The notes beneath the pieces are model-generated. The model had not been told where the DNA came from. It was given only the letters and a program-made list of their open reading frames with translations, and made no database searches. Positions 36,901 through 46,135 of a DNA stretch of 64,000 nt are shown piece by piece. The first letter of the stretch is position 1; every line of letters starts with the position of its first letter. Source of the DNA: Vicugna pacos (taxonomy: Eukaryota > Chordata > Mammalia > Artiodactyla > Camelidae); contig NC_133005.1 of assembly GCF_048564905.1 (NCBI RefSeq), positions 23,801,501 to 23,865,500 on the forward strand. The letters are read 5' to 3'. Both the position numbers and the translations under genes were made by a program.

Positions 36901-39900
36901 GAGTGGGGACAGAGTGATGGACCCAGGGATGACAGGGGAGAGAGGGTGAATTGAGAGAAAATAGGATTGATGCAGACAGAGCGATAGAGATGAAGATGAT
37001 AGAGGTGATGAGACAGAAATGATGGAGGCAAGGAGATTAGAATGAAGGAGCTGAAAATGATGGCAGAGGTGGCGTAGCGGTAGGAGGTAGAGCTGATAGA
37101 GGGACAAGGCTGGGCAGGAGCTGACGGAGGGATGAGGTGAGGGTGCTGGAGATCATAGGGGGCGGTTTGGGTGCAAGGTGGCTGGGCTGGCAAGGCTGCA
37201 GGGGCTGGAAGACACTGACCTGGTTTGTCCTGCAGGCCGGCTCTGTCACTTCTCCAGGGGGATTTTGCTGGCTCTGGAGAATGTCTTCCTCTTTATGGGA
37301 AGCACAAGCCCTGGTAACTGGGTGGGGTAAGAAATAGCTGCTTGTTTCCTGGGCCCCAAGGGGAACCCCATCAATCTTGTCTGAGATAATGACTCAGGCA
37401 AGAGTACCCTAGCTCACTACATGATCTCAGGCAAGGCCTCCCTCTTTGGGCCTCAGTTTCCTCCTTTTTGAATAGGGAGATACACTGGGTGGTTTAAGGG
37501 TCCTTCTTTGTTTCCAGCCCATGGGTTTAAGCCCAGTAAAGCCCACCATTTCCCATTTTAGAGGTGGGCAAAGTGAGGTCCTTATTGCCCAGAGAGCCTC
37601 AGCTGCTACCTCCAGGGGAAGGAAGTACCTGGGCCATTGGCACCACTGGACATGAGCCGGTAGACCTTGTAGGGGTTGGAGATGTCCAGCTGGCTGCGCT
37701 CACGCACTTCACAGAAGTCGGCACTCTTGTTGAGGGCACAGCGGAGCCTCGTCTTCCAGGTGGAGGGGTCCTCCTTGTCAATGCCCTCCAGGTGCTTGCC
37801 CTTGTATATGGCCCAGGCCTGGGAGTGAGCAGGGGCATTTGGGGAGGAAGAGCCTGGGAGAGGGGGCTGATGCCATGCAAAGGGATGAGGGCTGCCTTGC
37901 CTCCTACCCCTCTCCCTCCCTCTGCCCCTCTGCCCCTCTGCCCCTCTGTCCCTCCACCCCTCCACCCCTCCATCCTTCCTTCTCTTCCTTCCTTCAGCCA
38001 GCACATATTCCTTGAGCTCCTGCTATGGGCCAGGCCTAAGGTAGGGACTGAATGGGGAACCAGACCGACATGGTCCCTGCTTTCAAGGAGCTCAAGTCTA
38101 ATGGGAGAGGACACTGCAAACAGTTAAAAGGACATAATTCTGTTTCAAATTATGGGTTGTGATAAATAAAAAATAAATAGGACGAGGGACTATAGAATGA
38201 TGGCAGGGATTTGCTCCCTGGAGAGCCATAAAACGAAATCCCTAACTACTGCTACATACAAAGTGGACTCCAGTTGCTTAAAAAAACCAAAAGAGGTAAA
38301 ACCGTAAACGTAATAGAAGATAATATAGGAGAAAACCTAGGGGGCAGAGAATGCTTCTTAAACAAAACTTCAAAGGCATGAACCATAAAGCAGGAATAAC
38401 TGCAATGGCTGAAACCAGCAAGGGGCTAAGATCTAGAACATACAGGAACTTCTGCAAATCAACAAGAAACAGGGAGCATCCCCTAAAGAAAAAATTCTTA
38501 TCAAAGGACAAGAATGGGTGGTTTAGAGGAAACCAGGAGCTGTTGAGCATAGGAAGAGGTGCGGAAACTCATTAGTGCCAGAGAAATAAAAATATGAGAC
38601 ATCACCTGGAAGCTTACAAATTTTAGCCAGTTGGATAAACCAGTTGGGATGTGGACACTGTTGGTGGGTACGGGTGGAATGGGTACAGAGCTTCTGGATG
38701 GTAATCTGGCATGCCTTGTCCGATTAAGTATAAGCATCCCTTGGGAGCAGAGATTCCAGTAACAAAGGAATTCTCACAGAGGCTTAGGAAGGGACTGGGG
38801 CAAGCAGACGTTATTTGTGGTCTGGAAAGTAAACTGTGTCCGTCCCTGGGAAAGTAGATGGGGGTGTGCATGTAATAGATGCCCAATATAGAGTCTATGC
38901 AACATCTAGAAGCATCCAGGAGCAACAACTTAGATGGGCAGGGAAGAAGAATAGATCTTCAGAGCATGATCCTGAGCGAAATAAAAGTTAAGACACGGAA
39001 TGAGTCTATCACACAATATGATAAATGCTTATAGGGTAAGAATACGCACAAAACAGCAACGGCCCACTTTGCAAGAAAACATACAAACCAAAGGTATTCA
39101 TTAAGTACATTAGAATGACTGTTGTGGTAGAGGGACTAAATACATAAACAAGAAATATGAGGAGCTGCTTTACAGAGGGTGATCAGAAAAGGCCTCTTGG
39201 AGGAAGTGGCATTTGGGCTGAAGTCTGATTGAAAAGAAGGATGGAGTCTGACAAAGAGCTGGGGGAAGGCTGTTCTGGGTAGAAGGAACAGCAAGTGCAA
39301 AGGTCCTGAGGTGGGATAGGTTCAAGGAAGTCCAGTGTGCCTGGAGCAGAGTAGTCAAAGAGGAGGACAATTGGAGTTGTATTGCTCGCATTGATCATAT
39401 TCAGGGCTGGCGGGGATTTAACTGATAAATCACATTCAGTTATTGCCTTCAGAGATCCCAGGACACTGAACAGAAAAGCTACAGATCCTATATTGGTGCC
39501 ACTTAAGTGGTGAGACCTTTAAGGCTTGATTTTGTTGTCTGTAAACTGTGCTGATAATACCTAACCTCACATGGTTGTGGTGGGTGTAAGGTGAGTGGTC
39601 TGTTTTGTGCTTAGCATGGTACCTGGCACACAGTCAGAGCTCATTTATTGCAGTACTTATTCACTGTATTAAGGATGCTCTAACTTAAAGGTAACTTGGA
39701 CTCAAGGCACAGGGTGCTGTCACCTCGATGAGAGAGGGAACTTTGGAGACACTGCTGTGTCCCCAAGCAGTTAGAGTGGCACTTGGCACACAGGAGATGC
39801 TCAATAAATATTTGTGGAATAAATCAAACTGGCTCTCGAAGGATGAGTAGGAAGTTGCCAGGTGGAGTGATGTTCTTGACAGGGGAACAGCTTGAGCAAA

Positions 39901-42900
39901 GGCATGGAAGAGCATGGTGCATTCAGGAGACAGTGAGCAGCCTGGTGTGGCTGGAGCTGGTGTGTGTGTGAGGGTATGTGTATTCATGGTAGTTGTGTTC
40001 TATAAAGTTGACACAAACACTGAGTTAGCGAACCCTGAACCATTGCTCCTAGGGGACACACAAGGCTAGGTTCCTGCGAGGCTCTGGTCACACCATTTTT
40101 ATCAACTGATCTATACACAACCTTGTATGTGTGTTTCTGTTTAAGGACACCTTATTTAATGTAAACTGTTGATTCATTAACAGTGAACTGATGGCCAGCA
40201 GCACTATAACTCACACCTGAAAGAAACTTCTCTGACACACGGATATTCTCTGAAAGGCACATCACAGCCTTCTTGTGTTTAGAACAGTGGACAGCACTAC
40301 AGCACTGTATAGGCGTGGGGGCCACTTTAAACAGTGGAATCACCAACAAAAAGCACAAAAATATTAATAACAAGGTGCTAAAGAGGCTGCAAAAGGACAC
40401 CCATTTACAGTAGAAGAGCTGAAACTAGAGTTGTCACCTTGTTCAATCTCAGGTCAGAACGTGTATGTTGATGACTCATTTTTTTTTTTTTGCCATTCTG
40501 CACATGACTGTGAATGGCTGCAAAAGTGCCTTGAGTATTGATTTGGAGATTATAAATAATTTTAGCGAGTAAGCGAATTTGCAAATGTGGAATCTGTGAA
40601 TAATGAGGATTAACTGAATGTGGTGGAGGAAGGAGAAGAGGAATTAAGGAAGAAGAATGAAGCTGGATCACAAATGTCCTGGAAGCCCAGGGTGTCACAC
40701 GTATGTGTCAGTGGTGGGTTGGGGGATGAATCAAAGCATCCCCAAAGAGAGACAGGGAGGACCAGCCCCCAGAATCTCCCGGCTTCTGAACTTAAAAGAC
40801 AGGCCAGGTAACCACCTCTTCAATACTTATTGAGCTCCTGCTGTGGGCTGGGCTCTGTGCTCAGGGTCACCACCCCCAGGGAGCTAGAGGAGGCAGACTC
40901 ATACAAAGCACTCATAATTCATAGGAAAAGTTGTTCCAATGGAGAAAGCAGAAGGAATTAGGGATGACTTGGGGAGAAGCACTAAGTTAGAGCTTCATAA
41001 ATGCGTTGAACAAGTGAATGCATCAGGGAAGGCTGTCTTGAGAAGTTTAAGCTGAGCATGATGGAAGTTGACCAGTGAAGGTGGAGGAGAGAGGGTGTTT
41101 CGTGCAGGGTGAATGGATGGTACAAAAGTCTCATGGTGAGAGAGACATGAAGCATTTAGAAACTGAAAGAACTGTCTGGTCAGTTCTATAGTTGGGGAGG
41201 GAGTCGAGAGAGATGGTGAGAGGCCAGGGAAGAGCAGTTCATGTAGGGCTTTGAGGTCATGGTAATGTGTTGGGACTTTCTCACAAGAGCAATGGGGAGC
41301 CATGGAAGGATTTGGAGTACGGGAGTGCCAAGGCAGGATTTACATTTAGAAAGAACCCTCCGGAGGTCTGAGGGGAGAGCTGAGGGATAGGGGAAGCAGG
41401 AAACTCATTGTTCTGGTGAGAGATGGGGGGAATGGGTCCAGGTGGATGGACAGAAGAGGAAAAGCCTAGCAGGCCTTGGTAATGGGTTAGAATAAGATTG
41501 GAAGAGAAGGGAGTAGCTAAGGTTCAGGTGCCTGGCTCTAGGGTCTGGGTGGCAGTCACTGCCATCTCCCATTTTGGGAAACGCAGCCGTGTGTAGAGGG
41601 GAGCCAATGAGTGTGGTATGGAGGAGGTGCTGAATTTGAGAGGTCTGGGGTCACTAGACTTAGACTAGCAGGCCTGAGGTTTGGAGAGAAGGGTCGGAAC
41701 TATTGGGCTCCATGCTGAGGCTGTGGAAGGAGAGAGTGAAATATGAGGGAGGAGGTCCAGGAGTGAGTGCAGAGAGCCCCAAAAGAGGAGGAGAGGGGAT
41801 GGAGGCTGAGAAGTAGGGACCAGGAAGGTAGGAGGAAAACAGGTCAGGGTTGGAGTGGGTGGGGAGACAGAGATTCTGGGAACCAGGTGAGAGTGTTTCA
41901 AGGAGGAGGGAGGGTCCACTAGACCGACTCACCCAGGGGTCTGAGAAGATGACAGTGATGGCATCCTTGGACTTGGCAATTAGAGGCATTAGCAGGAGGG
42001 AGAGAAACCAGACTGTTGGGGGGTGGGGGTGAGGAGGAGTAACCGGAGGCTATGAGTGAGGGAGTTGATGACCAGAAGACCTTTTCTAGGTGCTTCACCC
42101 TGGGAAGAGAGAGGGGAAGCCAGAGTAGTAGGAGCTGGAGGCAGCCACGGTGTTTGGGATGGTGGCAGTGGCTTGGTATGCAGTTGGTTGCTTATTGCTC
42201 TTGGGAGACATTCCCGAGTTTAAATCTTGTTGGGAAAGAGCCAGTTTGGAGAAAGTTAATGGTGATTGGGGGTATTCCTGGAGGAAGTCCCTGAGAAGGG
42301 CTGGTGTTGGGAAGCACAGACAATGTCCCCAAGCCTCGAGGGGTTGGCAGTTCCGGGCTGAGAAGTGGAGGGAATTCCCAGCGGTGGCGGTGGCTGGGTC
42401 TAATTTCCCCAGAGAGAAGGGAGGAGTGGTTCCCTGTGGGGTGGGGATGGTGCAGGTCATGCAGTCCTGGCTGATCTGTTTTAAGAGGGTCTGGGAGGGT
42501 CTCCCATATGGAGAATACTACCCTCGACCTAGAGGCGACTGAGGTTAAAAGCTGAGCGAGGGGCCTGAGGTGACAGCGCGTCGGTCGTCGGTCGGTCGGT
42601 CGGTCGGTCGGAGCGCTGCGACCGTGCGCAAGCAGAGCCCTGCGGGACCCTGGCCGGCGACCCTCGGCCCCTGCCCCCTTACCCTGAAGAGCGCCGCGTC
42701 CTGCTGCGCCCGGTAGCCCTGCTTGGCTGCGTGCTTCCAGGGGATGCGGAAGAGGGTCTTGCCCGCGTCCTCCCAGCGCAGCCCGGCGTAGCGCCCGCTC
42801 TCAATCTGCGCCACCAGCCAGTCGCGGAGGCGCAGGGGACCCCCGGCCCCCGCGATGGGTCGCCTGCTGTCGGGGACCTTCCCTTCGTCCCTCCGCCAGG

Positions 42901-42913
42901 GGTCGCAGGCCAT
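33922..42913 (-). CDS. IRF10: Interferon regulatory factor of the IRF4/8/9/10 class, probably IRF10
   Basis: DNA-binding immune transcription factor. Coding exons in transcript order: 42683-42913, 37629-37818, 37220-37317, 36293-36425, 36108-36173, 34982-35353, 34259-34377, 33922-34032. All borders are GT-AG and phases agree, giving 439 residues. The DNA-binding domain (about 28-133) has the five family tryptophans W32, W47, W59, W79 and W98, and the recognition helix STWKTRLRCALNKS. A linker (about 141-239) is poorly conserved. The IRF-association domain (about 240-425) carries HLERGVLLWVAPEGVFAKRL and RPNKLERERTCQLLDTRRFL, close to IRF4. The intron after residue 77 matches IRF4. Exon 4 could instead begin at 36506 or 36497 (longer linker); 36425 has the best polypyrimidine tract. 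The start at 42913 puts 30 residues before the first conserved DW. Human IRF4 lies elsewhere; position between FOXS1 and DUSP15 and domain divergence favour IRF10, absent in human and mouse. The last exon looks unusual (see findings). The symbol is inferred. Confidence 0.8.
34405..34925. repeat. Degenerate minisatellite in IRF intron 6
   Basis: About 500 bases made of variants of CCCATGCCCACATCCTGTG, with units of roughly 20-25 bases and much drift. It lies wholly inside the intron between exons 6 and 7 of the IRF gene. On the plus strand it gives spurious His/Pro/Cys-rich open frames. Confidence 0.6.
35466..35512. repeat. (TAC)n / (TGG)n triplet tract
   Basis: About seven TAC units followed by TAG and TGG units, in the IRF intron between exons 5 and 6. 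Confidence 0.85.
35745..36000 (+). mobile_element. MIR SINE
   Basis: Sense MIR in IRF intron 5: GGGCTGTGGCTCTGCAGCCAGG, GGGCAGGGTTCTTAACCTC and the closing AGGCTAAGCCCTCAACAAA mark the family. Confidence 0.65.
36640..37140. repeat. Degenerate GATGG/GATAGAG minisatellite in IRF intron 3
   Basis: About 500 bases of drifting GTGATGGAGATAGAG and GACAGAGTGATGG words between exons 3 and 4. Open frames on both strands here are spurious. Confidence 0.65.
38215..39130 (+). mobile_element. Old L1 3' fragment in IRF intron 1
   Basis: A sense-strand run resembles the end of L1 ORF2: AAAACCGTAAACGTAATAGAAG, CTAAGATCTAGAACATACAGGAAC and AGCCAGTTGGATAAACCAG type phrases. It is heavily diverged. An antisense L2 piece precedes it (about 37985-38130) and another follows (about 39165-39400). 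Confidence 0.6.
39985..40620 (+). mobile_element. Old DNA transposon copy, family uncertain
   Basis: Resembles a known non-autonomous mammalian element through TTGTGTTCTATAAAGTTGAC, CGAACCCTGAACCATTGCTCC and the closing GAATAATGAGGATTAACTG. I recall such sequences as TcMar-Tigger related, but the exact family needs a repeat search. It lies in IRF intron 1. Confidence 0.5.
40810..42000 (-). mobile_element. L2 fragments, antisense
   Basis: Long, diverged antisense L2 tract in IRF intron 1. It begins with TATTGAGCTCCTGCTGTGGGC and continues through phrases about GTAGGGCTTTGAGGTCATGG and GGAGCCATGGAAGGATTTGG. Confidence 0.55.
42578..42611. repeat. (TCGG)n tetranucleotide repeat
   Basis: About eight TCGG units, one shortened, lie some 70 bases inside IRF intron 1. 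A CpG-rich tetranucleotide run is uncommon in mammalian DNA and suggests an unmethylated promoter region. Confidence 0.85.
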
Positions 42914-43023
42914 CGGGGACGCGGTGGGGTGGGGGTGGAGGAAACAGGTCTGGGCCACCCGGCGACCGGACCCCAGGGCGACAGGGGATCGCGGGGGCCA
43001 CCTGGATGGCGCGCGGAGGTGGC

Positions 43024-43062
43024 GAAAGCGAAAGTCTGGACTGACAGTTTCGCTTTCTTTTC
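43024..43062. promoter_or_regulatory. IRF10: Inverted pair of ISRE/IRF-binding elements at the IRF promoter
   Basis: GAAAGCGAAA at 43024-43033 and its exact reverse complement TTTCGCTTTC at 43048-43057 are separated by 14 bases. The second, read as AGTTTCGCTTTC from 43046, is a textbook ISRE. A further TTTCTTTTC (43054-43062) extends it as a third GAAA-type half. The pair lies 111-149 bases upstream of the start codon in a GC-rich stretch, so it is probably in the core promoter. Such sites bind STAT1-STAT2-IRF9 and IRF dimers, which implies interferon induction and possible self-regulation. Confidence 0.8.
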
Positions 43063-45800
43063 CGCTCCTTCTCCCCGGGGGCCCTTTCCTTTCGCCCCTC
43101 CCCATGTCAAATGGCCTGGAGGGCGTGGGGCCTTGCGTAGGAAGCAGCACTGTGGGACGCCAAGAACCACTGGCGGGTAAGGGGTTGGGTAGCCCGGGTT
43201 CTGCCTGTCCCTGGAGGGGAGTCCGTATGGGCAGGCAGAGGCGTCATTTGCCCCACCCCTGCACCTGTTTTCTGCTCTTCCTAGCCGACTGGAAACTTAG
43301 TCTCTTTCCAAGTCCTGGACTGCAGAGGTTGGAAAGGCATAGTCCTTCTCAAACAAGCTCCCAGCAGAACTGGGAGGCAGAGACTGATTTAAAACGCACA
43401 CTCCTAGCCTCCATGCCAGACCTGCAGAATCAGATTTTCTGGGCAAGAAGCCCAGGTACAAGCATTTCAGCAAGTTTTCCCATGGAATTCTGATCCAGGT
43501 GGTCCACGAGTCACACTTGGAGAAATATTTCCTTAAATGTAGGGAGTCCCCTTTTCCTGACCATTCACCACAGTACTGGGCCTGGCTAAAGCCTTTCCTG
43601 CAGTCTCCATTGGTTCTCACAACAGCCTGTGAGATGAGTATGATTATCTATTTTACTGTTAAGACTGAGGCTCTATAAAAAAGTCACAGAATTAGTGCAT
43701 GGAGAGCCAGGCTCTGAACCTGTGACTCTGCCCCCAGAGCCTAAACAGTGCCCCTCACTGCCTCCCAACACCTCTACCTGGAGTTTTTGGATTTCACAGA
43801 CTGCCCCTCCCCACCAGGGAAGTGTATGCAATTTTTTTTCACATCTATGCATTTTTCTAGGGTTTGTATCTTTCATTAAATTGTCAAAGGAGGGTTGTGT
43901 TATGAAAGAGGTCAAGTAGCTCAGACTGTTCACCCCTTGCTATGTACTTGGGGGAAACTGAGGCTCAGAAAGAGAGAGAAACCACCCCTCACTGCAACCA
44001 GCACAGAGCTGGAAATCCAGCCAGTGTTGACCAGAGGCTAGGAGCACCAACCCTCATGTGTGCCTGTCAGGGGGTGTACCTTCATGCTTGCCATCTTCTG
44101 TCCTCATATGCTAGCAGCCACCCAGTTCTGACACTTCAACAATGGGGCATGAAGAATTTCATACTATTAAATACAAGAATAATAATTACATCTAAGCAAG
44201 GGTCTCGATTGTGTCAGGCAATCTCTTCATTTTTCTGGAGGGCAGAGTCATAGTAATGAAGATGGGGTCCACAGCCAGGCTGCCTAGATTCAGATCCCCG
44301 CCCCACTACTCACTAGCTGACCACTTTCGGCACCAACCTCGGTTTCTGCATCTGCTAAATAGCAACACCGACTTCATAGGGTGGCTTGAGAATTAAATGA
44401 GATGCCGATGAAGTGTTTGGTACTTGGCCCCACCCCTAGTGAGTGCTCAGTTAAAGAGCGGTACTACTATTGTTGCTGCTGTTGAGTCAGGGTGTGGTGA
44501 AAGCAATGACAGAAAGCGGGGTGGGGCACCATGCTCGACCTGGAATATCAACTCAAGGTGTTTCACTTTGTCCTATAGATGATAGGTTTTTAAATACACA
44601 GACACACCAGCAGAAACAGAGACATTTTAAACCCAGTGGCTGGTGGCAGCACTAACCAGCCTGAAGGACCACAGGCTCCCTGCTCACCTTGCTCTTCACA
44701 CATGGTCCTACCTCAGGGCCTCTTCACTCACTGTTCCCCCTGCCTGGAATGCCTCCCCCCAGATAGCAAAATGGTCCACTCCCTCACTACCGGATATATT
44801 TTTTCTTTTGTTTATCTGTTGATCCGGTGTCTTTCCCCCAGAATGTCAGCAACCGAGGGCAGAGGTTCCACTTACTGCTGCATCTTCAGTGCCCAGCACA
44901 GTGCCTGACACACAGTAGGTACTCTATGAACATGTGTTGCATGAATGCAGAGCAGGAAGCTGGGCAGCAGGTGAAGGCTACTTCGTCCATCCTCCTACCC
45001 TCAATGCTGGAATCTTGGTGCATAGTAAGAACCCCATACAGGTGGCTATTAGATGAATGTGATTTCAGACCATTCTTAACTCTGAGTTAATTTGACTTTA
45101 GGAAAATCCAGCTCTAATCACGTCTGTTCATCTTCGGAGTCAGTCTGCTGCTTTATTGGGCTGCCTTGAGACCCTCCCTCCTCAGTGGCTGCCCTTTAAA
45201 CGGTAGGTGGGAAGGGTCATTCCCTCTAGCTGGGGGTGGATCCTCCCGGCCAATAACCTTCAAGACTAGAAGGAGTTGCTTTCTAACAACCGTCATAGGA
45301 CCCAGGCCACCTAGGTTCAAATCCAGCCTTCCCTGGTCTAGCTGTGTCTTCCTTGGGCAAGCTGCCTGAACTCTCTGAGCCTCAGTGTCCTCCCTGAGGA
45401 TTAGTGAACTCATTCAAGTAAAAAGTCAGGCATGAGAGAGATACTACTACTTTACCGGCTAGGGTTTGTGAATAGGGAAAGGAAGGGAGCTGGGGAGGAG
45501 GGGGCTCAGGGAGGACAGGGGCTCAGCCAGGGGGAGAGAGGTTCAGAGAGAAGGAGGGGCTGGGGGCTCTTTCAGGAGACCAGGGCGCCAGGGTGAGATG
45601 GGGGCAAGGGTCAGGGAAGTGAGATTCAGCCCAGTGGACTGCAATTCCCGACCGCAATTCCCAGAGCCGGGCAGGCTCCTCAGGCCCCTGGGGACGCAAA
45701 CCCTCTCCCATTCCTGTTTCCGGAAGGCTCCTGCCCCAGGCAGAGTCCTGCAGCCAGGCCTTTGCTGAATGACTGGGAGGCGATCAGACACGCAGCTTCT
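43063..45800. other. Spacer between the IRF promoter and the DUSP15 3' end
   Basis: No coding exon was seen. It holds a MER5-like hAT remnant (about 43300-43530), an antisense MIR (about 43600-43760), a sense MIR (about 44240-44480), a sense L2 3' end (about 44690-44945) and a sense MIR (about 45290-45430). Confidence 0.55.
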
Positions 45801-45807
45801 GTGTCTC

Positions 45808-45813
45808 TTTAAT
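45808..45813 (-). terminator. DUSP15: DUSP15 poly(A) signal (ATTAAA variant)
   Basis: TTTAAT on the plus strand is ATTAAA on the minus strand, about 320 bases downstream of the DUSP15 stop codon. It is the commonest variant hexamer. Confidence 0.55.
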
Positions 45814-46135
45814 ATCCTCCAGGCCCATCCAACCCCTACCCACCCATTCCCACTTCCTCCGCCTTTAATGAGGAGGCCCGGGTGCACCCTCCCCCAGCCC
45901 AAGGACTAAGGCACCAGGTGGCTGCAGCAGGCCGGCCCAGACACAGAAATACACACACAGATGGAGGACACACTGACTGCAGACGGAGACAAGCGAGGCA
46001 GGAAGAGGGGCAGGGATCAGGCCGCTGCGGGGCTCCCACAGGCTCGGGGCTCGTCCTGAAGGCCGTGGGAGGCCCAGACAGCCCCCATAGGGGACCAGTC
46101 GGGAGGACGAGGGGCGCCGCAGCGGGGCGGGATCC

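Noticed and set aside
33922-42913. The IRF as a processed or dead pseudogene, or as IRF4
   Set aside because: It has introns at family positions, all borders are GT-AG and no internal stop occurs. The association domain and linker differ too much from IRF4, and human IRF4 lies in a different gene neighbourhood.
42683-43150. Upstream in-frame extension of the first IRF exon by about 79 residues
   Set aside because: The extra part would translate through the ISRE pair and is Arg/Pro-rich with no family counterpart. The ATG at 42913 leaves the usual 25-30 residues before the DNA-binding domain.
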